The notes under the pieces: model-generated
What the model was told of the DNA's origin: nothing
The model's input: only the letters and a program-made list of their open reading frames with translations
Databases searched by the model: none
Translations under genes and position numbers: made by a program
Source: Pseudomonadota bacterium
GTDB lineage: Bacteria; Pseudomonadota; Alphaproteobacteria; SP197
Length of the DNA stretch: 64,000 nucleotides
NCBI GenBank assembly: GCA_039028155.1
Contig: JBCCIS010000002.1
Span: forward strand, 124,001 to 188,000
Reading direction: 5' to 3'
Shown here: positions 8,448 through 17,642 of the stretch, in pieces
How the letters are laid out: every line of letters starts with the position of its first letter
Numbering within the stretch: the first letter of the stretch is position 1

Positions 8448-9572
8448 ATGGCCGCGCTTGCAGCTGAAAAGATCACCGGTTTCGATATCGATCCCGAGCG
8501 GTCGCAAACGCTCGACCGCACGTACTACTTCGATCCCGAGGTCTACGATCGCGAGAAGAAGTCGATCTTCTATAAGACTTGGCAGTATGTCGGCCACGTT
8601 TCGATGGTCGACAAGCCCGGCGCCTATCTGGTGCGCGACATCTTCGATCAAAGCGTGTTGGTGATCCGCGACACCAAGGGCCAGTTGCGCGCGTTCTTCA
8701 ACGTCTGCCAGCACCGCGCCCATCGCCTTTTGGAAGGCGAAGGCCGGGTCGGCGGCGTTATCACCTGTCCCTATCACAGCTGGGCTTATGGCACCGACGG
8801 CTCGTTGCGCCGCGCGCGCGGCAGCGAGAAGGTCGAGTCCTTCGACGCGGACGCACTCTGCCTGGAGCCGGTCAGGCTCGACAGCATTCTGGGCTTCCTG
8901 TTCGTCAACCTGGACGGCTCGGCGCCACCGCTTGCCGACGTCGCCGGACCGCTTGCCGATGAGGTCGCGGCGTTCTCGCCGCACGCCGCCGAACTGAAGT
9001 GCGCGCACCGTGCCGACTATGCACTGAACGCCAACTGGAAGAACTCGGTCGAGAACTACAGTGAGTGCTTCCACTGCCCGAACCAGCACCCGACCCTGAT
9101 GCAAAACGCGATCGACTACGGTTCATACCGCATCACGACGTTCGAGCATCACCACAGCCATTACTCGGTCGGCGTCGGCGAGGCGCAGGGTTACTCGACC
9201 GCGACCGACGGCGCCGAAAAGCAGGATGAGTTCGGCAGCTTCATGCTGTTCCCGAACTGGTGCATCGAAGCCTATCCCGGCGGCAACCTGACCGTCTTCC
9301 ACCACGAGCCGACCGGTCCGGAAACCACCATGCAGCACTGCGAGTACTACTTCGCGGGCGACACGCCGACCAAGGAGGAGATGGAAGTCATCAACTTCGT
9401 CCACGAGGTCAGGTTGGAAGACATCCCGCTATGCGAAAGCGTGCAAAAAGGTCTGCATAGCCTGGGTTACCGCCAGGGCCGCTTCATCGTCGACGGCGAG
9501 AGAAGCGAGATCAGCGAGCACGCGGTGCACGACTTCCAGCACAAGGTGCGCCGGGCGCTCGGCGAAGCCTGA
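8448..9572 (+). CDS. Rieske oxygenase of the GbcA/stachydrine-demethylase (Stc2) type
   Basis: The 374-residue protein has Rieske ligands Cys87, His89, Cys107 and His110 (CQH...CPYH), and iron ligands His209 and His214 in the stretch VENYSECFHCPNQHP at residues 201-215. This E-N-Y-x-E-C-x-H-C-P pattern is characteristic of the quaternary-ammonium demethylases (glycine betaine GbcA, proline betaine Stc2, choline monooxygenase). The likely reaction is oxidative N-demethylation with release of formaldehyde. GGTGAGGAG lies upstream of the ATG. A TMADH-type flavoprotein at 14671 could act on the product. Confidence 0.85.
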   Translation: MAALAAEKITGFDIDPERSQTLDRTYYFDPEVYDREKKSIFYKTWQYVGHVSMVDKPGAYLVRDIFDQSVLVIRDTKGQLRAFFNVCQHRAHRLLEGEGRVGGVITCPYHSWAYGTDGSLRRARGSEKVESFDADALCLEPVRLDSILGFLFVNLDGSAPPLADVAGPLADEVAAFSPHAAELKCAHRADYALNANWKNSVENYSECFHCPNQHPTLMQNAIDYGSYRITTFEHHHSHYSVGVGEAQGYSTATDGAEKQDEFGSFMLFPNWCIEAYPGGNLTVFHHEPTGPETTMQHCEYYFAGDTPTKEEMEVINFVHEVRLEDIPLCESVQKGLHSLGYRQGRFIVDGERSEISEHAVHDFQHKVRRALGEA

Positions 9573-9802
9573 GCGAACACCCGCGCGGCCGGCGCACCGC
9601 CTACGTCAGAACACGCTGGGCGCTGCGAGGATGGTAGCCTAACGCAGTGATGACCGCTGCCTTGCCAACACCGCAAGGCGGCGTATCGTGTCATGCGTTG
9701 CGTTGAGCAGCGAGCGCCCGCCACCAAGGCGTCTCCCCGATTGTGGGGTGCCCGTGTCTCGTGTGTCGGGCGGTAAGCGTCTTAGGAACATGGGAGGCGA
9801 AG

Positions 9803-10087
9803 ATGGCACTGAGACGGTTCATCATCGAACGTGAGATCCCCGACGTCGGGAGTTTTGAACGCGAGCAACTCAAAGGCGCTGCCGCGAAATCCAACGAGGT
9901 GTTGGCCGAGCTCGCGCCCGACATTCAGTGGGTCGAGAGCTTCGTCGCCAACGACAAGACCTTCTGTGTCTACCTCGCCAAGGACGAGGGCGTCATCAAG
10001 AAGCACGCCGAGATGAGCGGCTTTCCGGCCAACACGATCACGGAAGTCCGTAAGATGATTGATCCGACAACCGAGAAGGCAAGGTAG
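9803..10087 (+). CDS. DUF4242 (SCO4226-like) small protein
   Basis: This 94-residue protein begins MALRRFIIEREIPDVG and has the ferredoxin-like alpha+beta pattern of DUF4242: an N-terminal strand, a long helix rich in Ala, Lys and Glu, then WVESFVANDKTFCVYLAKDE and a C-terminal helix. The family member SCO4226 binds nickel; whether this one does is unknown. The start at 9803 is preferred over upstream in-frame codons because GGGAGG stands five bases before it. It follows the Rieske genes after 230 bp, a gap in which nothing else was seen. Confidence 0.75.
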   Translation: MALRRFIIEREIPDVGSFEREQLKGAAAKSNEVLAELAPDIQWVESFVANDKTFCVYLAKDEGVIKKHAEMSGFPANTITEVRKMIDPTTEKAR

Positions 10088-10167
10088 CGAGACCAGCCGC
10101 AGACTTGCCGAGTCTCGTTACGCCAAAACGTTCGCGACAAGCGTGCAAGTGATGGCGCACTTGCGCT

Positions 10168-10229
10168 AGAGCGGATCATGGTTAGGTAGAACCGTCTGAC
10201 TGATCGACCTAACCATGTGAATCCGCTCT
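10168..10229. repeat. Long intergenic palindrome (AGAGCGGAT type)
   Basis: AGAGCGGATCATGGTTAGGT (10168-10187) pairs with 10207-10229, whose complement is identical apart from a 3-nt insertion; the spacer is 19 nt. It lies in the 291-bp gap between the DUF4242 gene and a MATE gene and recalls small palindromic elements common between alphaproteobacterial genes. The rest of the gap holds a TGCTCTAGGG end at about 10297 and no gene. Confidence 0.65.
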
Positions 10230-10378
10230 CTATCTATGCGTAGGGCAGGTTCACCTGCCTTAATGTCATCGCGAAGCGATTCCACCGAGACAGGATCTGC
10301 TCTAGGGTGTGAGACACTTTTGTCCCATCCTGGTCTCAGGTGTCACGCCTGGGCCACGCCAACGCCCAGGTCGGCATT

Positions 10379-11770
10379 ATGAGCGAAGCCACCCAAGCGC
10401 CGCGCGCCGAGCTAGCCGGCAGCCTGAAGGACGAACTCAGGCTGCACCGGCGCATCGCCGTGCCGATCGTGGCCACGTTCCTGGTCGAGCTGGGCATGTG
10501 GTACACCGACGCCATCATCGTCGGGCGTCTGGGCACCACGCCGCTGGCGGCGGTCGGTCTGCTGGGCGGAATTTTCTGGGAGCTTCTGTTCGTCGGCTTC
10601 GCCGTCCTGTCGATCACCGGTGTCTTCATGGGCAGCGGTTATGGCGCCGGCGATTCCGGCCTGATCCAACGGGCCTTCCGCCACGGGCTGTGGCTGGCGA
10701 CGCTGTTCGGCGTGCCGATGATGGCGTTCAGTTGGTACATGGCCGATCTCTTGGCATTAACCGGTCAGGACCCCGGTGTGATCACCGAGGGCAGAGCCTA
10801 TATCCACGCGGTCTTGTGGTCTGTGCTGCCAACCCTTTGGTTCGGCGTCATGCGCAATCTGGTGACGGCGCTCTCCAGGCCGGCCATCATCACGGCCATC
10901 TCGATCGTCATGCTGCCGGTGAACGCCGGTATGACCTGGTGGTTCGTGTTCGGCGGCCTGGGCCTTCCCGCCATGGGCGTCGCCGGCGCCGGCTGGGCAA
11001 CGGCGATCACGACCTGGCTTTCCTTCATCGCGCTGACGCTATGGGTTGCCCGGGTTCACACCTACCGCTTCTACCGGCCGTTCGCAGACCTGATGGTCAT
11101 GGACGCGGTCCTGTGGAAGCGCATTTTCCGCCTCGGCCTGCCGGTTGCCGGTGTACGTCTCATCGAAGGCTCGTCCTATCAGGTGGTGATGATCCTGATG
11201 GGTCTGTTCGGCGCCTCGGCGCTTGCCGCCCACCATGTCGTCTCTGCGATCGCGGGCCTCAGCACCACCCTGGTCATCGCCATCGCGCACACCTCGATCG
11301 TGCGCGTGTCCCAGGAAATCGGCGGCGGCCAACCGGCAAGCGCGCGCCGCGCCGGATGGGTCGCCATGGCCGTGGCACTTTGCCTGGCCGCACCGGTCGC
11401 TCTCTTCCTGTGGCTTGCACCCGATGGCGCGGCGTTCATCTTCCTGGACATCGATGACCCCCAGAATGCGTCGACGCTTGCACTGGTCGGAATCTTGGGG
11501 CTGATCGCCGCGCCGCTTATCTTGCTGGAGGCCGTCCACATCGTCGCCGCGCGCTCGCTGCGCGGGCGCCAAGATACCTGGATCCCCATGTGGATCTCCG
11601 CCGCCGGGGCGTGGCTTATTGCGTTCCCGGCCGCTGTTCTGCTGGCCTTCGCCGCCGATCTGGGCCCGGCCGGCCTGTGGTGGGGCATGATCGCCGGGCT
11701 CGTCGTTTCGGCCTCTTTGCTGACTCGCCGTTGGGCCCATGGGCCTTCGGTGCCGCCACCCGGGCCTTGA
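10379..11770 (+). CDS. MATE-family efflux transporter (second copy)
   Basis: From ATG 10379 the protein has 463 residues and about twelve membrane segments. It is clearly a paralogue of the protein at 728: both have the VELG/EFGI-x-x-TD...VGRLGT entry stretch, LTGQDP after helix 4, GVAGAGW/Y and a final GLWWG segment. A GTG 13 codons upstream (10340) is possible, but AGG spacing favours 10379. It should extrude cationic organic compounds by Na+ or H+ antiport. The neighbouring binding protein and amine-catabolism genes give no firm hint of substrate. Confidence 0.88.
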   Translation: MSEATQAPRAELAGSLKDELRLHRRIAVPIVATFLVELGMWYTDAIIVGRLGTTPLAAVGLLGGIFWELLFVGFAVLSITGVFMGSGYGAGDSGLIQRAFRHGLWLATLFGVPMMAFSWYMADLLALTGQDPGVITEGRAYIHAVLWSVLPTLWFGVMRNLVTALSRPAIITAISIVMLPVNAGMTWWFVFGGLGLPAMGVAGAGWATAITTWLSFIALTLWVARVHTYRFYRPFADLMVMDAVLWKRIFRLGLPVAGVRLIEGSSYQVVMILMGLFGASALAAHHVVSAIAGLSTTLVIAIAHTSIVRVSQEIGGGQPASARRAGWVAMAVALCLAAPVALFLWLAPDGAAFIFLDIDDPQNASTLALVGILGLIAAPLILLEAVHIVAARSLRGRQDTWIPMWISAAGAWLIAFPAAVLLAFAADLGPAGLWWGMIAGLVVSASLLTRRWAHGPSVPPPGP

Positions 11771-11930
11771 TTGCGGTTTGTTCATGCTCCCTTGGGATAG
11801 GCTGACCCACCTATTCTCTGCATGCGTTGTCACACCGATGCGGTAGTCTACTGTGTAGGGCGGCGCGCCGAAGAAGCGATGTCGCCATCATCGCGGCACA
11901 AGACCGCGGGTGAACGGTGAGGATATCAAT

Positions 11931-13106
11931 GTGACACGGCTCAGCCGGCGCCGCTTCCTGGCGTCGTCCACGCTTGCCGCCGGCGGCCTATGTCTGGGCG
12001 CGCCGGCCCATGCCACGGGCGAGGTTATCGAGATAGGCGCGATCCTTCCCCTGTCCGGCGATCTCGCCGTTTTCGGGCGCCAGGCCAAGCTTGGTCTGGA
12101 GCTCGCCGCGAACGAGATCAATGAGAGCGGTGGGCTGCGCGACAGGAGAGTCGCCGTGCTCTACGAGGATGACAAGGGCGATCCGGAACTTGCGGCGGCC
12201 GCGGCCCAGCGTTTGGCAGCCCGCCAGCATGTCCTGGCGATCGCCGGGCCGATCACGTCCGCATCGCGCGATGCCATGGCCGACACCGTGGCCGCTGCCC
12301 AGATCCCGCTGCTCTACGCGACCGACTACGAAGGCGGCGATTGCGGCCGCTATTGGTTCTACTTCAGCACCGTGCCGAACCAGAACGCGGTGCCGTTGAT
12401 CACTTATCTGAACAGCAACATCGGCCAAAGGTTCTATCTGGTCGGTGCCGACTACGCGTGGCCGCGCGGATTGTTCGACGTGGCCGAGGCGACTATCGAG
12501 GCCGAAGGCGGCACCATGCTGGGTAAGCTTTTTGTACCGCTCACGGGTGATGTCGACTTCGCGCCTGTTGTCGAGGCGGTCGCCGCCGTCGGAGCCGATG
12601 TGGTCGTGCTCGCGCTGCCGGGTGCCAAACACTGGGGTTTCGTCGATGCCGCCGACCGTGCCGGGCTGCTCGAGACCTTGACACTGGCCGACCTGGGCGG
12701 TCTGGCGACCTATCTGGACAAGGACCATCGCCAGTACGCCGCCCCACTTTATGGCTGCGTGCCCTTTGTCGAGACCGATCCCGACGTTCAGGACTTCGTC
12801 GAGGCGGTGCGCGGCATCGGTGGCGACGATACGGTCGTCACCTCCTACGCGATGACCCACTACGGTGCGATGACGGCGCTTCGAACGGTTCTGGAGGAGG
12901 GCGGCGCCGTGTCACGCGAGGGGATCGCGGGCGGGCTGCCGGGGCTGACCTATGCGCTTCCCACTGGTCAGGCTGAGATCGGCAGCAATACCCATCACTG
13001 TGCTTTGCCCATGTTCATCGCCCGGATCGATGAGGGCTCCATCGAGGTGATCGAAAACCTGGGCACCCTTCCCGCCGACCCGGGCTGTCTGGTCCTGCCC
13101 AACTGA
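11931..13106 (+). CDS. Tat-exported periplasmic binding protein, urea/amide ABC type
   Basis: The N-terminus LSRRRFLASS followed by a hydrophobic stretch and APAHA is a Tat signal. The mature protein has the type-1 periplasmic binding fold of the Leu/Ile/Val and urea/short-chain-amide group: EIGAILPLSGDLAVFGRQAK, LAIAGPITSASRDA and FYFSTVPNQNAVPLITYL. GTG 11931 is chosen because a GAGG site lies nine bases upstream; GTG 11910 gives seven more residues. No permease or ATPase gene adjoins it, so it is an orphan binding protein or serves sensing. The ligand is probably a small polar amide or amine. Confidence 0.8.
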   Translation: MTRLSRRRFLASSTLAAGGLCLGAPAHATGEVIEIGAILPLSGDLAVFGRQAKLGLELAANEINESGGLRDRRVAVLYEDDKGDPELAAAAAQRLAARQHVLAIAGPITSASRDAMADTVAAAQIPLLYATDYEGGDCGRYWFYFSTVPNQNAVPLITYLNSNIGQRFYLVGADYAWPRGLFDVAEATIEAEGGTMLGKLFVPLTGDVDFAPVVEAVAAVGADVVVLALPGAKHWGFVDAADRAGLLETLTLADLGGLATYLDKDHRQYAAPLYGCVPFVETDPDVQDFVEAVRGIGGDDTVVTSYAMTHYGAMTALRTVLEEGGAVSREGIAGGLPGLTYALPTGQAEIGSNTHHCALPMFIARIDEGSIEVIENLGTLPADPGCLVLPN

Positions 13107-13143
13107 TTGTTTGGCGCTTTTCAGGCGCCGGGCGGCATCACCG

Positions 13144-14541
13144 CTAATCCGCCTGTGGCCATAGGGGATGGTGGCGGTCGATCACATAGGCGTGGCGATG
13201 GCGTATCCGCCCATGGCGATGGGGATGGCTATGCGGCTCCGGTCCTTCCCAGCCCTCGTGCTCGTGCTGATGGTGTTCGTCATGCACGTGCTGATGCTGA
13301 TGGCGGACGGCCTCGTGGTGGTGCCATAGAGCGCCTTGATCACTGACCGGCCATTGGCGCCAGGCGGCAAGGCTTGCGATCAGGGCCAGGCCGCCGAGGA
13401 CGACAAAACAAACGTCCAGTCCCACCGCCACGCCGAGCCATCCGGCAAGCGGATAGGTGATCAGCCAGCAGGCATGGCTCAAGGCAAACTGCGCGGCGAA
13501 GACCGGCGGTCGGTCTTCCGCCTGGGTCGAGCGGCGCAGCAACCGGCCGACTGGTGTCAAGGCGGCGGCGTTGGCCACGCCCAACACGAACCATAGGACA
13601 AGCAGCGCGCTAAACGTCGGCGCGGCCTTTAGGAACAGAAGAAAACCCGCCGCCATGCCGGCGGCCAACAGGAAACAAGCGCCCAGCATGACCGCGCGAT
13701 CGGACCAACGCGCGAGCACGCGCGGCAAGACCAATGCGGCGATCATGGACCCCGCGCCGGCGGCGGCAAGCGCGACCGCGACCTTGACATCGCCGCCGTC
13801 CAGACTTGCGCGAACCAAGACCACCGTGTTGACAATGACCATGGCGCCGGCCGCCGCGACGGCGATGTTGATCCACAGCAGCGCTTTCAGCCGCGGCGTG
13901 TGGCGGAAGATGGCCAGGCCGCGCTTCAGTCTTGAACCGATGGTGTCGTCATCCTTGGGCGCGGCGCCGGGCAGGCGGACCGACAAGACCAGAAGCGCGG
14001 AGGCAAGGAAGCCGATCGCGGTGCCGTCGAACAGCCACGGGAAGCTCACCACCAGCAGCAGCAGCGCGGCGATCGCCGGGCTCAACAGAGCCTCCAGATC
14101 ATAGGCCAGGCGCGACAGCGAGAGCGCGTTGGTATAGGTCGCTTCGTCTTCCAGGACGTCCGGGATGGTCGCCTGGAAGACCGGCGTGAAGACGGCCGAG
14201 GCCGCTTGCAGCACGAAGATCAGGCCGAAGATCTGCCAGACAGCGTCGACAAAGGGCAGCATTAGCGCGGCGGCCAGGCGCACCAGGTCGGCCGCGACCA
14301 GGACGCGCCGGCGCGGCAGGGTGGTCGCGAAGGCGCCGGCGACAGGCGCGATGATCACATAGGCGACCATCTTGATGGCCAGCGCGATACCCAGCACCAG
14401 ACCCGCGTCCGCGCCGGCGAGCTCATAGGCGAGCAGACCAAGCGCCACGGTCGCCAACCCGGTGCCGAACAAGGCGACGATTTGGGCCGCCAGCAATCGG
14501 CGATAGACCGGATGGGCGAGCGGTGTCAGGAGCGAGGTCAT
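13144..14541 (-). CDS. MFS exporter with histidine-rich C-terminal tail (NreB-like)
   Basis: The first 400 or so residues form a twelve-helix major-facilitator protein. The last 59 residues (407-465) contain 19 histidines in clusters such as HQHQHVHDEHHQHEHE and HSHPHRH. The known nickel-resistance exporter NreB has the same design, an MFS body with a cytoplasmic His-rich tail, so export of Ni2+ or a similar metal (Co2+, Zn2+) is likely. The tail should lie in the cytoplasm and bind metal. The gene is convergent with the binding protein. No metal regulator is adjacent. Confidence 0.8.
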   Translation of the reverse strand: MTSLLTPLAHPVYRRLLAAQIVALFGTGLATVALGLLAYELAGADAGLVLGIALAIKMVAYVIIAPVAGAFATTLPRRRVLVAADLVRLAAALMLPFVDAVWQIFGLIFVLQAASAVFTPVFQATIPDVLEDEATYTNALSLSRLAYDLEALLSPAIAALLLLVVSFPWLFDGTAIGFLASALLVLSVRLPGAAPKDDDTIGSRLKRGLAIFRHTPRLKALLWINIAVAAAGAMVIVNTVVLVRASLDGGDVKVAVALAAAGAGSMIAALVLPRVLARWSDRAVMLGACFLLAAGMAAGFLLFLKAAPTFSALLVLWFVLGVANAAALTPVGRLLRRSTQAEDRPPVFAAQFALSHACWLITYPLAGWLGVAVGLDVCFVVLGGLALIASLAAWRQWPVSDQGALWHHHEAVRHQHQHVHDEHHQHEHEGWEGPEPHSHPHRHGRIRHRHAYVIDRHHPLWPQAD

Positions 14542-14670
14542 GGTGGATCCAGATGCTTCAGCAGCCGCTGGGATTGCAACCGCACGGATTGTCCTTTGGC
14601 TGACGCACGCTCGTCCATAAAGATCTTAATGGCCAATCACGAACGTGGGCCGAAGCGCCCACCGTTGCGG

Positions 14671-16662
14671 TTAAAGCGTCAGTGCCAGTTTGCGCGCTTC
14701 GTAGAACGCCATGGATGCCGTGCGCGGTGCCACGGTGTCGCCGATGCTGTGTACCTCGGTGCCGTCGTCGGCGAACGCCGCGGTCAGGCTGTTCACCGGC
14801 CGGTTGGTGGTCGCCAGCACCAGGCTGTCGAAGTCGCGGGTTTCCTGGTCGCCCGTATAGAGATTGATGAGGGTCGCCGTGTTGCCCTGCCACGAAACCA
14901 GCCCGGTCGCGGTCAGCACCTCGACGCCCATCTTCATGAACCGCTCGCGCGCCGTTTCGCCAGTCTGGGAGAGGTCCAGCGCGCCGGCCGCCTTTTCCGC
15001 CGCCGTGACCACGGTGACCATGTGGCGTTGTTCGGCAAGGTGCAGCGCGGTGCCGCTGGCCGGCCACCAGCCATTGAGATCATCGAGCAACAGGACATTG
15101 GTCCCCGGTACTACATCGCCCTCCAGGACATCATGAATTGTGCATACATTGTCCTGGTCGGCGCCTTCCAGGGCCTCGATATGCGGAAAGGCGCGCTGGA
15201 ATCCGCGCCGGTCAGGTTCTGATCCTGTTGCCAAAACGACCGTGTCGGGCTCAAGCCCGCGAATGGCCTCGACGTCCAGATCGGCCCGCAGCATGACGCG
15301 CACCTGAAGCTTCTCGAGCTGACCTTGGTACCAAGTGAGCAGGCCGCCGATCTCACCGCGTTCCGGCTGGCCGGCGGCGAGCCGGAACTGGCCGCCCAAT
15401 TCGTCGCGGCGTTCGGCCAGCGTGACCCGGTGGCCCCGTTCGGCGGCAACGCGCGCCGCCTCCAGACCGGCCGGTCCACCGCCGACAACGACCACATGGC
15501 GCGGCTTCTCGGATGACGGCGGTTTGTCGCCGCCCCATTCGCTCTCGCGCCCGACCGATGGGTTGACGAGGCAGGAGATGTGGTAGTCGCGCATACGCCG
15601 GCCGATGCAAAGCTGGTTGCAGGAGATGCACGGGCGCACGTCCTCGGCGCGGCCTTCGCGCGCTTTGTTGGCCAGATGCGGGTCGGCGATCTGGCCGCGC
15701 ACGATCGAGACCAGGTCCGCCTTGCCGTCGGCAATCACCGCCTCGGCATTGGCCGGTGTCTTGACCCGGGCCTCTGCGGTGACCAGCGCATGCTTGGTGA
15801 CCTCTTTGAACGCCGCGGCATCAGGTGGGCCCAGCAGCATGCCGTAGTGAAAGCTCGGCACGATCTTGGTGAACTGGTTCAGATAGCTGCCGGTGCCGCA
15901 GGAGAAGTAATCGATCAGCCCGCGTTCATCGAGCCAGGCAATGATCTCCTGCTTGTCTTCGATGGTCAGGCCGCCCGGATAGGGCTCGGCGCCGGAGATC
16001 GTCATGCCGATGATGAAGTTGTCGCCGCAGGTCTTGCGGATGCCGTCTGCGATGCGCGCGGCGAAGCGCACGCGGTTCTCCAGGTTGCCGCCCCACTGGT
16101 CGTCACGCTTGTTGGTCAGGGGCGACCAGAACTGATCGATCAGGCAGTTGTAACCGGCGAAGAGGTCGACGCCGTCGAAGCCGCCGTTCTGGTCGCGCTG
16201 GGCTTGCTCGATGAAGGCCGCGATCAGTTCCTCGATCTCCGCCTCGGTCATCGCATGGCTGCCCCAGGGGTCGTGGAAGCTCGGCCCGCCCGACGGCGAC
16301 CAATAGGGTGTCCACGAGTTGTCCTGATCGCCGTGCTGCCCGACATGATAGATCTGGTGGACCATCACGGTGCCGTGGCTGTGGCATTCGTCGGTGATGC
16401 GGCGGAAGTGGGGGATGACGCTGTCGTCGTGGCGCAGGTTGCCGCGGGTCAGGATCGCGGTCTCGTGGGGCGGCGTCGGCTCGACCACGATCATCGCCGC
16501 GCCGCCGCGCGCGCGTTCCCGGTAATAGCCGAAGTGGCGGTCGGACGGCAGGCCGTCCTCGGCCATGTTTGCGGTGTGCGCGCCGAACACGATCCGGCAC
16601 TTCAGCTCCTTGTCGCGCAGCTTGACCGGCGAAAACAGATGCGGAAAGGCCTGCTCGGCCAT
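14671..16662 (-). CDS. TMADH/N-methylproline-demethylase-type flavoprotein (OYE plus 4Fe-4S)
   Basis: This 663-residue protein has an N-terminal Old-Yellow-Enzyme FMN barrel (about 1-340), a [4Fe-4S] motif with Cys345, Cys348, Cys352 and Cys364, and a C-terminal FAD/NAD(P)-like domain starting with VVVGGGPAGLEAA near 391. This layout occurs in trimethylamine, dimethylamine and histamine dehydrogenases, dienoyl-CoA reductase and N-methylproline demethylase. With a GbcA/Stc2-type Rieske enzyme 5 kb away, oxidative N-demethylation of a secondary or tertiary amine is favoured. The start at 16662 has GGGAGG six bases upstream; a nine-residue extension is possible. Confidence 0.8.
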   Translation of the reverse strand: MAEQAFPHLFSPVKLRDKELKCRIVFGAHTANMAEDGLPSDRHFGYYRERARGGAAMIVVEPTPPHETAILTRGNLRHDDSVIPHFRRITDECHSHGTVMVHQIYHVGQHGDQDNSWTPYWSPSGGPSFHDPWGSHAMTEAEIEELIAAFIEQAQRDQNGGFDGVDLFAGYNCLIDQFWSPLTNKRDDQWGGNLENRVRFAARIADGIRKTCGDNFIIGMTISGAEPYPGGLTIEDKQEIIAWLDERGLIDYFSCGTGSYLNQFTKIVPSFHYGMLLGPPDAAAFKEVTKHALVTAEARVKTPANAEAVIADGKADLVSIVRGQIADPHLANKAREGRAEDVRPCISCNQLCIGRRMRDYHISCLVNPSVGRESEWGGDKPPSSEKPRHVVVVGGGPAGLEAARVAAERGHRVTLAERRDELGGQFRLAAGQPERGEIGGLLTWYQGQLEKLQVRVMLRADLDVEAIRGLEPDTVVLATGSEPDRRGFQRAFPHIEALEGADQDNVCTIHDVLEGDVVPGTNVLLLDDLNGWWPASGTALHLAEQRHMVTVVTAAEKAAGALDLSQTGETARERFMKMGVEVLTATGLVSWQGNTATLINLYTGDQETRDFDSLVLATTNRPVNSLTAAFADDGTEVHSIGDTVAPRTASMAFYEARKLALTL

Positions 16663-16812
16663 GGCGTCCTCCCTCGGACTTCCGAACACGGGAGCTTAGG
16701 TGCGCGCCGGCGTCATGAAAAGGCCGCCATGCGCCGCGTGCCGGTTGTCTGACGACCGCTGCCGTGCTGGTGTGTCGGTGAAACCAAAGACAGTCAACAT
16801 GGGGAGACGGTG

Positions 16813-17604
16813 ATGAGCACGGTCGGCAAGGTCGAGAGCCTGTGGCGCTATCCGGTCAAAAGCATGCGCGGTGAGGAGGTCGACGCGGTCTACCTGGGCT
16901 TCGCCGGCGTTTATGGCGACCGTCTTTATGCCATCGGCAGCGACGAGGCGCACAAGGGCTTCCCCTATCTGACCGGCCGCGAACAGCGCAAGATGGTGCT
17001 CTACACACCTCGTTTCCGCCATCCCGACAAGGCCGTCATGCCACCCAACCTGGTGGATGCCGAGAGCATCGCGCCGGGCATGACGGCGGTCTATCCCGAT
17101 CACGATGAATTGGCGGTCGACATCGAAACGCCAGACGGCGAGACCTTCGCCATCGACGATCCCGCTTTGATGGAAAAGCTGAACGAAAACATCGGCCGCA
17201 AGCACGGACTCTCCGTCCTGCGCTCCGACCGCGCCTTCACCGACTGCCGACCGGTTTCGCTGTGTTCGCTGGCGACCGCCGCGCAGCTCGGTGAAGAACT
17301 GGGCAAGGATGTCGACAAGCGCCGGTTCCGCGCGAACGTCTATCTCGATCTGGGGGACGCTGCCGGTTACGCCGAGAACGCCTATGTCGGCAAGAGCTTG
17401 CGCATCGGCGACAAGGTGACGGTTCAGGTGTTGGAGCGCGATCCGCGCTGCGCCATGATCACGCTTGATCCCGATACCGCCGATCGCGATCCCTCGGTGT
17501 TGAAGAAAGTAACCGACGACCACGAGGGGTACACCGGCGTTTATGCCGCGGTTTTGATCGAAGGAACCGTGCGGACCGGCGACACCGTCGAACTGCTCGG
17601 CTAG
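16813..17604 (+). CDS. MOSC-domain protein (N-terminal beta barrel plus MOSC)
   Basis: The 263-residue protein starts with a MOSC N-terminal domain (VESLWRYPVKSMRGEEV, GVYGDRLYAI) and continues with a MOSC domain ending near residue 260, with FRANVYLDL and a Cys in ERDPRCAMITLDPDT. MOSC domains occur in molybdenum cofactor sulfurases and in mARC/YiiM-type enzymes that reduce N-hydroxylated compounds. It lies 38 bp upstream of a sulfite-oxidase-like molybdoenzyme, so a shared molybdenum role is likely. A GTG one codon earlier (16810) is an alternative start. Confidence 0.85.
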   Translation: MSTVGKVESLWRYPVKSMRGEEVDAVYLGFAGVYGDRLYAIGSDEAHKGFPYLTGREQRKMVLYTPRFRHPDKAVMPPNLVDAESIAPGMTAVYPDHDELAVDIETPDGETFAIDDPALMEKLNENIGRKHGLSVLRSDRAFTDCRPVSLCSLATAAQLGEELGKDVDKRRFRANVYLDLGDAAGYAENAYVGKSLRIGDKVTVQVLERDPRCAMITLDPDTADRDPSVLKKVTDDHEGYTGVYAAVLIEGTVRTGDTVELLG

Positions 17605-17642
17605 GGTTCGTCCGCTTTCGGTGAACCGTTCGTCGGGGTCTC

